Assembly (NCBI GenBank): GCA_028714915.1 | Contig: JAQTLL010000001.1 | Span: 248,001 to 312,000 of the forward strand | DNA from: Sulfuricurvum sp. | GTDB lineage: Bacteria > Campylobacterota > Campylobacteria > Campylobacterales > Sulfurimonadaceae | Direction: 5' to 3' | Length of the DNA stretch: 64,000 nt | Shown: positions 26,126 through 42,158 of the stretch, piece by piece | How positions within the stretch are numbered: position 1 is the stretch's first letter | Layout: the number at the start of each line of letters is the position of its first letter | Translations under genes and position numbers: made by a program | The notes under the pieces: model-generated | Databases searched by the model: none | What the model saw: the letters and a program-made list of their open reading frames with translations, nothing else | What the model was told of the DNA's origin: nothing

Positions 26126-27325
26126 TTAACGGATAACTTGTGCATCCTTCTTACAAAATCCAATTTTGGCTTCAACTGCATCCATCATTATCATTTGCTC
26201 CTTCGTAACAATAAAGTTGATAGATGATCGTTCACCATAACCAAACCGACTGAAACTATGAAAGATATTAGGTCTATACATACCATCAGTACCACTCATT
26301 TTACCTACTCTTACCTCATTTTCTATACCTGGCAGTGAAAAGAGAAGACAAATATCTCGACCATCTTTTCGAAATCTCTTGTCCAATAAATTCCGCACTG
26401 TTTCATCGTACTCTCTTGAATCTAAAGCAATGTCAGTATCATGATCCGAAGTTTGTATTGAATTTTTTTTAAGCGTATCTATTACTTTATGATTATCTAT
26501 CTCCCAACGATAGTTTATTTTAAGTAAATATCTAACTCCATCTTCATCAACTACTTTAGGTTTGTCAAAAACAATTGTAATAAAATCTGCTATATGTTTG
26601 TAAACTGTATCATCTATTGTCTCATATACATTCTTAGCAATTTCAACTTTTTGGTCATACTCAGTTTGAATTGAACCTTTTTCAAATACAAGCTTTATCG
26701 CACCTTCATTTTTTTCAAGCTTAGTAAACAGTCGATCTCGCTCATCACGTAGAGCTTTGATTTCTTCAGGTTTGACCGATTTAGTATTTTCAAGTGTTCT
26801 CATTTGCACACTTAGCTTTTGAAGAGCAGAAGAAAGTTCTTGATTTTCTTTTTCAAGACCCAAAAGACGATCTTTTTTAGCTTTATCTTCACCAAGCTGT
26901 TTTACTCGTTCACGCAAGGTTGCCAAATCAATACGAGCTTTGATAGAAACTTTGTAAACAGTTGTCTTGTTTGCCAACATTTCCATCGTATCATTCGTGA
27001 TTTCACTTTGAAGAATCGCTGCAGAAAATGATCTGAGTTCTTGCTTCGTCACTTTATCAACCGTATCACCATTGGTCTGTTTTGTCACCAATTCAAAATT
27101 ACTTTCGATATAAGTACCTGCTACTTCACTTGCATTTGTCTTTGCCTGCGTCAATGCCATGGTTCGTGCTTCTTTACGGTTATCACTGTCGCCCATGATA
27201 TATTCGCCTGATGCAACAACGGTAACAATATCACCTTCACGAGAAACGATTTGATCGGCGGAAAATAAAGTAGAGAATAAAATCCCTGCTAAAAAAACTA
27301 TTTTTATCATCATGTGCTTTTGCAT
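26126..27325 (-). CDS. Secreted coiled-coil protein with LPP20/FlgT-like N-terminal domain
   Basis: The 399-residue protein has a signal peptide (ending near LFSTLFSA). Residues about 25-130 include ASGEYIMGDSDNRKEARTMALTQAKTNASEVAGTYIES and a KVSIKARIDLATL strand, which resemble the N-terminal domain of FlgT and LPP20-like proteins. A coiled coil follows at about residues 130-215 (GLEKENQELSSALQKLSVQM). The C-terminal 180 residues are not recognised. It is the last of a three-gene operon with a lipoprotein and a membrane protein, so a periplasmic complex is likely. The start may be at Met5 or Met6. Confidence 0.65.
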   Translation of the reverse strand: MQKHMMIKIVFLAGILFSTLFSADQIVSREGDIVTVVASGEYIMGDSDNRKEARTMALTQAKTNASEVAGTYIESNFELVTKQTNGDTVDKVTKQELRSFSAAILQSEITNDTMEMLANKTTVYKVSIKARIDLATLRERVKQLGEDKAKKDRLLGLEKENQELSSALQKLSVQMRTLENTKSVKPEEIKALRDERDRLFTKLEKNEGAIKLVFEKGSIQTEYDQKVEIAKNVYETIDDTVYKHIADFITIVFDKPKVVDEDGVRYLLKINYRWEIDNHKVIDTLKKNSIQTSDHDTDIALDSREYDETVRNLLDKRFRKDGRDICLLFSLPGIENEVRVGKMSGTDGMYRPNIFHSFSRFGYGERSSINFIVTKEQMIMMDAVEAKIGFCKKDAQVIR

Positions 27326-27328
27326 TCT

Positions 27329-27754
27329 TTATCCGACCTTCATTTTTTCTGGGATTTTAAATCCATATCCAGTAATCCCGACAACAGCAACAATTCCTAA
27401 AAATATATTTAGAGTCGCAAGATCCTTATCACAATATTGTGATAACAACAAATACAGTGAACACCATCCGATAAATGACCATGTAAAATCAGATACAAAT
27501 GCTCCTAAACCGTATAGTATTCCTATTTTTTTGCAAGCTTTTAGGAAGCTATAATTTTTTCCAATATATTTTGTTTGTGTCTTTGTGTAATTAATAACTT
27601 TCCCGATGCGTTCAGTAATAATTTCAACTTCACAATCTTTATTAGCCTCATCCATAATTCCATAGAGTCCCCAAAATACACTCATTACAAAGGCAATACC
27701 CCAGTATATAACATCAAAATTATCAGATGTTCGTATATATTCTAGTGTCATCAT
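27329..27754 (-). CDS. Small membrane protein, unknown function
   Basis: The 141-residue protein has two to four hydrophobic segments (about residues 14-30, 72-90, 95-110 and 117-135) and no motif I can place. It overlaps the LPP20-type gene by 4 bases and is followed after 3 bases by the coiled-coil protein, so all three are probably one transcript and function together at the membrane. Confidence 0.6.
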   Translation of the reverse strand: MMTLEYIRTSDNFDVIYWGIAFVMSVFWGLYGIMDEANKDCEVEIITERIGKVINYTKTQTKYIGKNYSFLKACKKIGILYGLGAFVSDFTWSFIGWCSLYLLLSQYCDKDLATLNIFLGIVAVVGITGYGFKIPEKMKVG

Positions 27755-28326
27755 AATTTTTCCAACTCTTTGTCCAACTCATCTTGTGCCTGTTTTGCCA
27801 ACACTTGCTGATGAAGGGCATCATCATTTTTAAAACTCGATTTGATAGCACTTTTTACAGCCTGTGTGCTTTGTTCTGACATACTCATAAGCACCCACAG
27901 CTCACCCGATGGCGAAATCCACATATCTTTGCGCTGAACACCTATAAGCTCTTGCTGAGTCACTTGCTTGGATACACTTGATACTACTTTATCGACAGTT
28001 TGGCTATTACCTACACCCGTTTGTTGAGTAAAATTTTTAATCATACTCGCAACTTTTACCTGTATCTGACGAGCCATTTGATCACGTGCATTTGCTTCTG
28101 CTTCTATAATCGCAAACTGACTTCCGGCTTTACCGATTTTAGCACTTCCTGCGGCATTGATCCCTTTTTCATTTTCTTGAGTAGCTAAAACCCATTTTGG
28201 TGCATCGGCAAGTTCATTTTTAATTTCCTTTGGTGCTTGTGAAATAGAATCTACTTTTGAGGAACAACCTACTATTCCTACTGCAACTGCCACAATTACA
28301 GAAAATACCAATGTAGCTTTTAGCAT
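27751..28326 (-). CDS. LPP20-family lipoprotein
   Basis: From the ATG at 28326 the protein has 191 residues, with a lipobox (VAVGIVGC) and the LPP20 domain: DAPKWVLATQ, AAGSAKIG, ANARDQMARQIQVKVASMIKNF, then ELIGVQRKDMWISPSGELWVLMSM. LPP20 proteins are outer-membrane lipoproteins of Campylobacterota of uncertain role. AAGG precedes the chosen start; an upstream in-frame ATG at 28356 would spoil the signal peptide. It is divergent from the HTH gene at 28432. Confidence 0.8.
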   Translation of the reverse strand: MLKATLVFSVIVAVAVGIVGCSSKVDSISQAPKEIKNELADAPKWVLATQENEKGINAAGSAKIGKAGSQFAIIEAEANARDQMARQIQVKVASMIKNFTQQTGVGNSQTVDKVVSSVSKQVTQQELIGVQRKDMWISPSGELWVLMSMSEQSTQAVKSAIKSSFKNDDALHQQVLAKQAQDELDKELEKL

Positions 28327-28348
28327 AAAATAACCTTTTATTTTCAAA

Positions 28349-28420
28349 TTGACCAAAGTGTATTTAATATGACCTTCATATCTTCTTATTATTGACTAAA
28401 TTATTTCATTTTGACCAAAG
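28349..28420. promoter_or_regulatory. Direct repeats TTGACCAAAG in the divergent promoter region
   Basis: TTGACCAAAG occurs at 28349-28358 and again at 28411-28420, 62 bases apart, in the 105-base gap between the LPP20 operon and the HTH gene. A third partial ATGACC lies at about 28370. These could be binding sites of the adjacent HTH protein controlling both directions. Confidence 0.4.
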
Positions 28421-28431
28421 GTTTAGTATTT

Positions 28432-28818
28432 ATGGAAGTTTGGGAAAAAATTAACTATCTTTTAGAAGAGAAAAAAATCACAAAACAAGAATTTGCACAT
28501 AAACTTGTTGCACTAGAACCAAATTTAAAACGAACTGGTGAGTCACCATCTGCACAAACTATTTTGGGTTATTTATACGGTAAACGCGAACTAAAAGTCG
28601 AACTCATCCCCTACATCGCCGAAGTATTAGAAGTCAACGAACAAGACCTTTTTACGTTTGATTTGGAATATGCTTGCAACTACAATTACCGACAATCCAA
28701 AGAAGTGCGGGCGATTATCGAACTGTTGCAATATGCCCCCAATGGCGTTATCACACATATAAACGAGCAGCTGCTAAAATATAAAGTGCTTTATGGGGAG
28801 AGTGTGGAGAGGATTTAA
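28432..28818 (+). CDS. Small XRE-type helix-turn-helix regulator
   Basis: The 128-residue protein has an N-terminal HTH (MEVWEKINYLLEEKKITKQEFAHKLVALEP, then SAQTILGYLYGKRELKVELIPYIAEVLEV) similar to lambda-repressor-like domains, and a helical C-terminus. I use the ATG at 28432; a TTG 21 bases upstream is in frame. Its last 111 bases are duplicated at 29517-29627 and, much decayed, near 30024-30084. It may regulate the divergent LPP20 operon. Confidence 0.75.
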   Translation: MEVWEKINYLLEEKKITKQEFAHKLVALEPNLKRTGESPSAQTILGYLYGKRELKVELIPYIAEVLEVNEQDLFTFDLEYACNYNYRQSKEVRAIIELLQYAPNGVITHINEQLLKYKVLYGESVERI

Positions 28819-28831
28819 AGATGGAGGAGCT

Positions 28832-28857
28832 GGATTCCCGATCAAGTCGGGAATGAC
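28832..28857. repeat. REP-like palindrome after the HTH gene
   Basis: GGATTCCCGATCAAGTCGGG begins a palindrome (ATTCCCGA/TCGGGAAT, loop TCAAG) ending GAATGAC, 13 bases after the HTH stop codon. An element of the same family follows each copy of the HTH gene tail. Confidence 0.7.
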
Positions 28858-28865
28858 ATGAGATT

Positions 28866-29222
28866 TTAATACCCGATCTCTCTAAGTGCCGCTTTTTGTA
28901 AAAAAGCTGAACGGCTTAAATGCAGCGGTACGATATGGCTATCTATTTTTTTAACCAAATTTTCAGGCATAGAGATATTTATTCTCAAACTTTTTTCTGC
29001 GCTGTGAGGTTCTGGGATAAACTCTCCGTGAGTAAGTGCTACTTCCACAAAAGCAACAAAGGCATTTTGTGCCGATTCGATTGCTTCGGAAGCCGTCTCA
29101 CCATCACCCATCACCCCTTTAAAATCTTTATAATAGGCAAACCATCCCTCACCATCCTCAGCACTCACTTTTTTAATGACAATCTCATAATCGAGATTTA
29201 AATAATAGGCTAAATTTTTCAT
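28866..29222 (-). CDS. hicB: HicB-family antitoxin
   Basis: The 118-residue protein has the HicB RNase H-like fold signature (YEIVIKKVSAEDGEGWFAYYKDFKGVMGDGETASEAIESAQNA) and a C-terminal ribbon-helix-helix domain (LRINISMPENLVKKIDSHIVPLHLSRSAFLQKAAL) that should bind DNA. It neutralises HicA and represses the pair. The start overlaps the hicA stop by 4 bases. Confidence 0.9.
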   Translation of the reverse strand: MKNLAYYLNLDYEIVIKKVSAEDGEGWFAYYKDFKGVMGDGETASEAIESAQNAFVAFVEVALTHGEFIPEPHSAEKSLRINISMPENLVKKIDSHIVPLHLSRSAFLQKAALREIGY

Positions 29223-29452
29223 TTGGATTCTCCCAACATTTCTAATACGTGTTTGACATAAATTGCTTTAATAGGCTTATGATACGGGATGACAATACTT
29301 GCCATATTCTCTTTACGAAAAACAAAGTGACTTCCACCACTGTTATGACAAACGTATCCATAATCTTCCAAAAGTTTTTTTATATCCTCAAAAGGGATAT
29401 TTTTTGGATTATTTTTCATGGCTTTAATCAGTTTGTCTTTTTTACTCATCAT
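29219..29452 (-). CDS. hicA: HicA-family mRNA interferase toxin
   Basis: The 77-residue protein matches HicA: FEDIKKLLEDYGYVCHNSGGSHFVFRKE with the catalytic histidine at residue 42, then VIPYHKPIKAIYVKHVLEML. HicA is a dsRBD-fold RNase that cleaves mRNA. The first of two adjacent ATGs lies 5 bases after AAAGGATGG. The toxin-antitoxin pair sits between two copies of the HTH gene tail. Confidence 0.9.
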   Translation of the reverse strand: MMSKKDKLIKAMKNNPKNIPFEDIKKLLEDYGYVCHNSGGSHFVFRKENMASIVIPYHKPIKAIYVKHVLEMLGESK

Positions 29453-29515
29453 GCCATCCTTTGATTACGCAATCTTACACAATATAATATTAAATGGATA
29501 TTAGAGAAATTTGAG

Positions 29516-29627
29516 GCGGGCGATCATCGAACTGTTGCAATATGCTCCAAATGGCGTTATCACACATATAAACGAGCAGCTGCTAAAATATAAAGTGCTT
29601 TATGGGGAGAGTGTGGAGAAAATTTAA
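29516..29627 (+). pseudogene. Duplicated 3' end of the HTH regulator gene
   Basis: These 112 bases repeat 28707-28818 with five mismatches by my alignment, through to the TAA. No start codon or HTH part is present, so it is a gene fragment. A REP-like palindrome follows at 29644, as after the full gene. The arrangement suggests duplication of the junction during insertion of a toxin-antitoxin cassette. Confidence 0.85.
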
Positions 29628-29643
29628 TTATGCTGACAGAAGA

Positions 29644-29672
29644 TGGATCCCCGCGTCAAGCACGAGGATGAC
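29644..29672. repeat. REP-like palindrome (diverged copy)
   Basis: GGATCCCCGCGTCAAGCACG followed by AGGATGAC keeps the outer pairing of the family (GATCCCCG with CGAGGAT). It follows the duplicated HTH tail by 17 bases. Confidence 0.55.
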
Positions 29673-29724
29673 GAGCAGATTCATGGTTTGACATGCCCAC
29701 CACGAACGGGAGAGATGAAGTAAC

Positions 29725-29992
29725 TTAGCTTGCTTTTTCTAAATGTTGTGCTAAAAACATTTTCATTATCGCTTGACGAGCGACTCCTAGCCTTTTGGCT
29801 TCGAAATCGAGGTTCGATCATCCACACAGGTAAATCAAGATTAACCCGTTTTTGCTCCAAATTGGGACGACATATTTTTATCCAATCCACAAACTCGGAT
29901 ATATCTTCTCCATTATCAAATGCTTCATCAAAGTCAATACCGTGATTCTCTTTGTTCGCTTCACTTTTGTTGCTATCGTATTCAAATTTCAT
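29725..29992 (-). pseudogene. BrnT/BrnA remnant: toxin start fused to frameshifted antitoxin
   Basis: The first 24 codons read MKFEYDSNKSEANKENHGID and FDEA, a BrnT N-terminus. They run straight into a BrnA body: GEDISEFVDWIKICRPNLEQ and DLPVWMIE. After that Glu the frame is wrong; shifting by one base restores LDFEAKRLGVARQAIMKMFL and AQHLEKAS with a stop at 29727-29725, a normal BrnA end. So a deletion joined the two genes and a further small indel broke the antitoxin. The open frame continues to 29681 only by chance. Confidence 0.85.
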
Positions 29993-30023
29993 ACCAATAG
30001 TATACCAAAAGATAAAAAAATTT

Positions 30024-30084
30024 GTGTTAACTGCTATTTTATCAAGTAAAAAGTGCTTTTATCGGAGAGAGTATTGAAAATTTA
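30024..30084 (+). pseudogene. Degenerate third copy of the HTH gene tail
   Basis: GTTAACTGCTATTTTATCAA, then AAAAGTGCTTTTATCGGAGA and GAGTATTGAAAATTTAA align with the last codons of the HTH gene (CTGCTAAAATATAAAGTGCT and GGGGAGAGTGTGGAG) with several changes. A REP-like palindrome follows, as in the two better copies. Confidence 0.6.
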
Positions 30085-30091
30085 AGAGAAG

Positions 30092-30118
30092 CTGGATTCC
30101 CGCCTTCGCGGGAATGAC
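30092..30118. repeat. REP-like palindrome after rpoC
   Basis: GGATTCCCGCCTTCGCGGGA continues to ATGAC; ATTCCCGC and GCGGGAAT form a perfect 8-bp stem with a 4-base loop. On the minus strand it is 19 bases after the rpoC stop codon and may act as the operon's transcript end, although no T-run follows. Confidence 0.7.
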
Positions 30119-30136
30119 GATGAGAAAGAAAAAATC

Positions 30137-38792
<8,656 letters not shown>

Positions 38793-38874
38793 TCAATCGA
38801 AATTTTTGATCCCAAGAGCGGGATATAAAGTGTAAAGTCTAAAAGTTGAGCATTCCCAACCCTATAACGACGGA

Positions 38875-38919
38875 TGGGCACTCTTCCGAAATGAAAAAAT
38901 CAATTCGGAAAAGCGCCCA
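38875..38919 (-). promoter_or_regulatory. Long stem-loop between rplL and rpoB (RNase III-type site)
   Basis: On the minus strand TGGGCGCTTTTCCGAA pairs with TTCGGAAGAGTGCCCA over 16 positions, with only G-U wobbles, around a 13-base loop. A long paired stem at this place in E. coli is cut by RNase III to separate the ribosomal protein and polymerase messages. Confidence 0.65.
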
Positions 38920-38924
38920 CAAAA

Positions 38925-38942
38925 TGGAGGCAAGTGCCTCCA
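38925..38942 (-). terminator. Attenuator-like hairpin after rplL
   Basis: TGGAGGCA and TGCCTCCA form an 8-bp stem with almost no loop, followed on the minus strand by TTTTG. It lies just after the rplL stop, where partial termination lowers rpoBC expression relative to L12 in other bacteria. Confidence 0.6.
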
Positions 38943-38954
38943 AGCATCAAATAA

Positions 38955-39323
38955 TTATTTGACTTCGACCACAGCACCAGCTTCTTCAAGCTCTTTTTTA
39001 GCTGCTTCAGCATCTTGTTTAGAGATACCTTCTTTGATGGTTGTAGGAGCGTTATCAACAGCATCTTTAGCCTCTTTAAGACCAAGACCTGTCATTGCGC
39101 GTACTACTTTAATAACGTTGATTTTTTTGTCACCAGCGTCTTTTAAGATAACATCAAATTCAGTTTTTTCTTCTACTTCTACAGCCGCAACTGCTCCACC
39201 TGCAACTGCAACTGGTTGTGCAGATACTCCAAATTTTTCTTCGAACTCTTTAACAAGTTCAGAAAGCTCTAATACAGAAAGGTTTGAGATAAACTCAAGA
39301 ACGTCTTGTTTTGTAACAGCCAT
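38955..39323 (-). CDS. rplL: 50S ribosomal protein L7/L12
   Basis: The 122-residue acidic protein has the N-terminal dimerisation helices ([27 protein letters not shown]), an alanine-rich hinge ([10 protein letters not shown]) and the C-terminal factor-binding domain ([37 protein letters not shown]). It recruits elongation factors to the ribosomal stalk. It follows rplJ by 55 bases. Confidence 0.98.
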   Translation of the reverse strand: MAVTKQDVLEFISNLSVLELSELVKEFEEKFGVSAQPVAVAGGAVAAVEVEEKTEFDVILKDAGDKKINVIKVVRAMTGLGLKEAKDAVDNAPTTIKEGISKQDAEAAKKELEEAGAVVEVK

Positions 39324-39378
39324 AATATTCTCCTCAGAATTTTTTTAATTTTTTCAATACGCCACAGCTAAGTTAAAC

Positions 39379-39867
39379 TTAGGCTGCTGCTGCTTCTTCT
39401 TTTTGACGCTTAAGAGCATCAAGTCCAATTGTAAAGTTACGAACAGGTCCCATCCAAACAGATGCGAGCATGCCCAACAATTCTTCACGTCCTGGAAGGG
39501 TTGCAAATGCACGTACTTTTTGCTCATCAGCAGCAACACTATCGATGTACGCTGTACGGATAACAAACTTGTCATTACCTTTTGCAAAGTCAACTGCTGT
39601 TTTTGATGCAGCAATAGCGTCTTCACCCCAGATAAAGATGTTGGTATCAACGATATCAACGCCTGTCATATCTGCATTTTTCAATGCAATAGTTGCCAAT
39701 GTATTTTTGATAACTTGAACTTTTGTCTCTCTTGAACGTGCATCTTTACGAAGAACTTCCAATTGGGACACAGTCAAACCACGGTAATCACACATAACAA
39801 CAGCTTTAGCACTTTTGAACTCTTCGCTCAATGCGCTAACGATGTCAGCTTTTTGTATTTTAGTCAT
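39379..39867 (-). CDS. rplJ: 50S ribosomal protein L10
   Basis: The 162-residue protein matches L10: SEEFKSAKAVVMCDYRGLTVSQLEVLRKDAR, then VQVIKNTLATIALKNA. L10 anchors L7/L12 dimers to the ribosome and, bound to L12, usually represses the operon by binding the rplJ leader. The 103-base gap from rplA would hold that leader. Confidence 0.97.
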   Translation of the reverse strand: MTKIQKADIVSALSEEFKSAKAVVMCDYRGLTVSQLEVLRKDARSRETKVQVIKNTLATIALKNADMTGVDIVDTNIFIWGEDAIAASKTAVDFAKGNDKFVIRTAYIDSVAADEQKVRAFATLPGREELLGMLASVWMGPVRNFTIGLDALKRQKEEAAAA

Positions 39868-39970
39868 ATTTTCTCCTTTCCAGACAGTAACTTCAAGCAG
39901 AGTCGAAAATTCAAATTAAGGCTTATCAGCCCTCTTGCTCTCTTAAGTCCATAAGATAAAGTTATTTTAA
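39868..39970 (-). promoter_or_regulatory. rplJ leader region, possible L10 autoregulation site
   Basis: This 103-base gap between rplA and rplJ contains, on the minus strand, short inverted repeats (CTTAAG and AGGGCTGATAAGCC) and the AGGAGAAA ribosome binding site. L10-L12 binding leaders are found at this place in other bacteria. I could not assign the fold with certainty. Confidence 0.3.
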
Positions 39971-40669
39971 TTAAGCACGAATATCAAGAAGTTCTTGAAT
40001 ATCAAATTTGATTGCAGGACTCATAGTGAGTGAAAGTGCTGCATTTTTGATGTAACGACCTTTAGCCGTTGATGGTTTTGCACGGTTAATAGCGCTCACA
40101 AATGCTTTGATATTTTCAGCAATTTTATCCGTATCGAAACTTACTTTACCGATACCTGCATGAATGTTACCTTTTTTGTCAACACGGAAATTAACTTGTC
40201 CGCCTTTAACATTGCTAACCGCTTTTGCGATGTCAGCTGTAACCGTTCCAGTCTTAGGATTTGGCATCATCCCTTTTGGTCCGAGGATACGTCCTACTTG
40301 ACCAACAAGACCCATACAATCAGGTGCAGCAACAACGATATCAAAAGGCATATTGCCTGCTTTGATCATATCTACCAAGTCTTCAGCACCAACAATGTCA
40401 GCACCGGCAGCTTTAGCTTCGTCAACTTTAGCGCCCTTAGCGAAAACCGCTACGCGAACCACTTTACCCGTACCGTGAGGAAGCACAACCGCGCCACGGA
40501 TCATTTGGTCAGCATGACGAGGATCGACATTAAGATTAAGGGCAATTTCAACGGTTTCGTCGAATTTAGCTGATTTAAGTTCTTTGATGAACGTAGAAGC
40601 ATCGGCTACTGTGTAGCTTTTTGCCATATCAATTTTTTCACTCAGTTGTGTGTAGCGTTTTCCAGCCAT
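39971..40669 (-). CDS. rplA: 50S ribosomal protein L1
   Basis: The 232-residue protein shows L1 blocks: [49 protein letters not shown] and [19 protein letters not shown]1 forms the mobile stalk at the ribosomal E site and, in other bacteria, represses rplK-rplA. The 152-base gap to rplK contains repeat copy B and a small CCGCAA/TTGCGG hairpin before the ribosome binding site. Confidence 0.98.
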   Translation of the reverse strand: MAGKRYTQLSEKIDMAKSYTVADASTFIKELKSAKFDETVEIALNLNVDPRHADQMIRGAVVLPHGTGKVVRVAVFAKGAKVDEAKAAGADIVGAEDLVDMIKAGNMPFDIVVAAPDCMGLVGQVGRILGPKGMMPNPKTGTVTADIAKAVSNVKGGQVNFRVDKKGNIHAGIGKVSFDTDKIAENIKAFVSAINRAKPSTAKGRYIKNAALSLTMSPAIKFDIQELLDIRA

Positions 40670-40693
40670 TTTAATTCTCCAATAATAGAATCT

Positions 40694-40718
40694 GCCGCAA
40701 GACTTAATCTCTTTGCGG
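40694..40718 (-). other. Small hairpin before rplA
   Basis: On the minus strand CCGCAA and TTGCGG pair around a 12-base loop, 25 to 50 bases before the rplA ATG. It might be an L1 binding mimic, but I see no clear match to the 23S target. Confidence 0.3.
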
Positions 40719-40746
40719 TCGAAGAGCTTTGCTTAGATACCGTAAA

Positions 40747-40820
40747 TTCTGCCTCGTTAGAGGCTCGCTTTAGTAGTCCAAGCGACTAGTGTAGTAAAAG
40801 GAACAAGTTCCTTTTACGTT
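40747..40820 (-). repeat. Three-hairpin intergenic repeat, copy B
   Basis: Directly after the rplK stop codon, the minus strand carries an 11-bp perfect GTAAAAGGAAC/GTTCCTTTTAC hairpin, a TAGTC/GACTA hairpin around CAAGC (plus-strand reading), and CCTCGTTAGAGG. Same order and orientation relative to transcription as copies A, D and F. Confidence 0.75.
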
Positions 40821-40821
40821 A

Positions 40822-41247
40822 TTAATCGATAATATCAACACCCATTGAACGGCATGAGCCAGCAATAGTAGCTGCTGCTGCATCAACACAATCAGTATTC
40901 ATATCTTGAATTTTTTGTTTGACGATTTCCATCAACTGATCTTTAGTGATTTTACCCACTTTGTTTTTCATCGGATTATCAGTCCCTTTTTTAAGACCTG
41001 CTGCTCTCATGATGAGGGCAGAAGCCGGAGGCTGTTTTGTGATGAATGAAAACGTTTTATCCGCATATACAGTAATAACAACAGGAAGTTTAAAACCTGC
41101 CTTATCTTTTGTACGCTCGTTGAACGCCTTACAAAATTCCATGATGTTAACACCACGTTGACCGAGCGCTGGTCCAACCGGAGGGGCTGGATTTGCAGCG
41201 CCCGCATTAACTTGTAGCTTGATGTAGCCCGTAATTTTCTTTGCCAT
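40822..41247 (-). CDS. rplK: 50S ribosomal protein L11
   Basis: The 141-residue protein has L11 signatures: [40 protein letters not shown] and the C-terminal rRNA-binding [20 protein letters not shown] with [11 protein letters not shown]11 supports factor binding at the GTPase centre and RelA activation. It follows nusG by 21 bases. Repeat copy B starts 1 base after its stop codon. Confidence 0.98.
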   Translation of the reverse strand: MAKKITGYIKLQVNAGAANPAPPVGPALGQRGVNIMEFCKAFNERTKDKAGFKLPVVITVYADKTFSFITKQPPASALIMRAAGLKKGTDNPMKNKVGKITKDQLMEIVKQKIQDMNTDCVDAAAATIAGSCRSMGVDIID

Positions 41248-41268
41248 TTGTGCTTCCTTTTTTTGAGA

Positions 41269-41799
41269 TTAAATAATTTTTTCGACTTGCGTATACGAAA
41301 TATCTACCGGAGTACTACGTCCAAAGATAGAAACATTGAGCTTCAACGTACCATGCTCAAGATCATACTCATCGACTGTACCCGTAAAATTCGCAAATGG
41401 ACCATCGACAATACGAACCATTTCGCCATTATCAAAAAATACTTTTGGTTTTGGTGCAGAACGATTCGCAACACGATCCAAAATAACCGCAATATCATTT
41501 TCACTTAAAGGCGTCGGCTTGCTTCCTTCACCAATAAACCCCGCAACACGAGGAAGTGATTGAATACGATGCTGCAAATCAATACTGAGATCCATCAACG
41601 CAAATACGTAACCTGAATATAATGAACGTTCAGTTATTTTTTTCTTACCATTTTTTACTTCGATAACATCTTCTGTAGGGACGATTACTTCTGTAATAAC
41701 CTCTTCAAGATGATTTTCAGCAATAATGTTTTCAATTGCAGCTTTTACACTACGTTCACTGCCTGAATAGGTTTGAATTGAGTACCAAAGATGTGCCAT
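41269..41799 (-). CDS. nusG: Transcription termination/antitermination factor NusG
   Basis: The 176-residue protein has the NGN domain (WYSIQTYSGSERSVKAAIENII, GYVFALMDLS) and a C-terminal KOW domain (FFDNGEMVRIVDGPFANFTGTVDEYD). It couples RNA polymerase to the ribosome and to Rho. It lies 9 bases after secE in the conserved secE-nusG-rplK order. Confidence 0.97.
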   Translation of the reverse strand: MAHLWYSIQTYSGSERSVKAAIENIIAENHLEEVITEVIVPTEDVIEVKNGKKKITERSLYSGYVFALMDLSIDLQHRIQSLPRVAGFIGEGSKPTPLSENDIAVILDRVANRSAPKPKVFFDNGEMVRIVDGPFANFTGTVDEYDLEHGTLKLNVSIFGRSTPVDISYTQVEKII

Positions 41800-41808
41800 A
41801 GTTTTTCC

Positions 41809-41994
41809 TTAACTCAAAATTGCTGAAACAGTAGAGGACATAATAAAGTCAACCAATGCTAAAAACAAAACGACAAATGTCACAACAACAATGACCGCGA
41901 TAAAGGCTTGCTTGACCTGTGGTTTTGTTGGAAAAATAACTTTTGCAAGCTCTAACTTCGCTTGACGAAAAGTACTCGTAATACTGTTTTTCAT
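41809..41994 (-). CDS. secE: Preprotein translocase subunit SecE
   Basis: The 61-residue protein has one membrane helix (residues about 33-55), preceded by an amphipathic helix with the SecE pattern FRQAKLELAKVIFPTKPQV. It clamps SecY in the translocon. The single-span form is typical outside the gamma-proteobacteria. The tRNA-Trp gene ends 63 bases upstream in transcription order. Confidence 0.9.
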   Translation of the reverse strand: MKNSITSTFRQAKLELAKVIFPTKPQVKQAFIAVIVVVTFVVLFLALVDFIMSSTVSAILS

Positions 41995-42057
41995 TTTCTA
42001 CCCTTAGGACATTTCGAACCAATAAAGCCCATAAGCACCATTAGTTAAAAATGAGTG

Positions 42058-42133
42058 TGGCAGGCCAGGGGGGATTCGAACCCGCAACCATCGGATTTGG
42101 AATCCGGCGCTCTACCATTGGAGCTACTGACCT
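42058..42133 (-). tRNA. tRNA-Trp (anticodon CCA)
   Basis: The minus strand starts AGGTCAGTAGCTC and ends with encoded CCA. The acceptor stem AGGTCAG/CTGGCCT closes with one G-U pair. The anticodon loop reads TTCCAAA between CCGGA and TCCGA-type stems, and the T loop GGTTCGAATCC is standard. It lies between rpmG and secE. Confidence 0.95.
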
Positions 42134-42135
42134 AT

Positions 42136-42155
42136 AAAATCCCCGAAGGGAAAAC
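42136..42155 (-). terminator. UUCG-loop hairpin between rpmG and tRNA-Trp
   Basis: TCCC-TTCG-GGGA on the minus strand is followed by TTTTATA, a weak intrinsic terminator. The same CCC-TTCG-GGG core ends the fusA operon at 21.97 kb. Here it may lower read-through from tuf-rpmG into the tRNA and secE. Confidence 0.45.
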
Positions 42156-42158
42156 CTT

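Noticed and set aside
29681..29992. Intact 103-residue gene
   Set aside because: The frame joins a BrnT start to BrnA and leaves the BrnA frame by an indel; the last 35 residues match nothing while the shifted frame gives a normal BrnA end.
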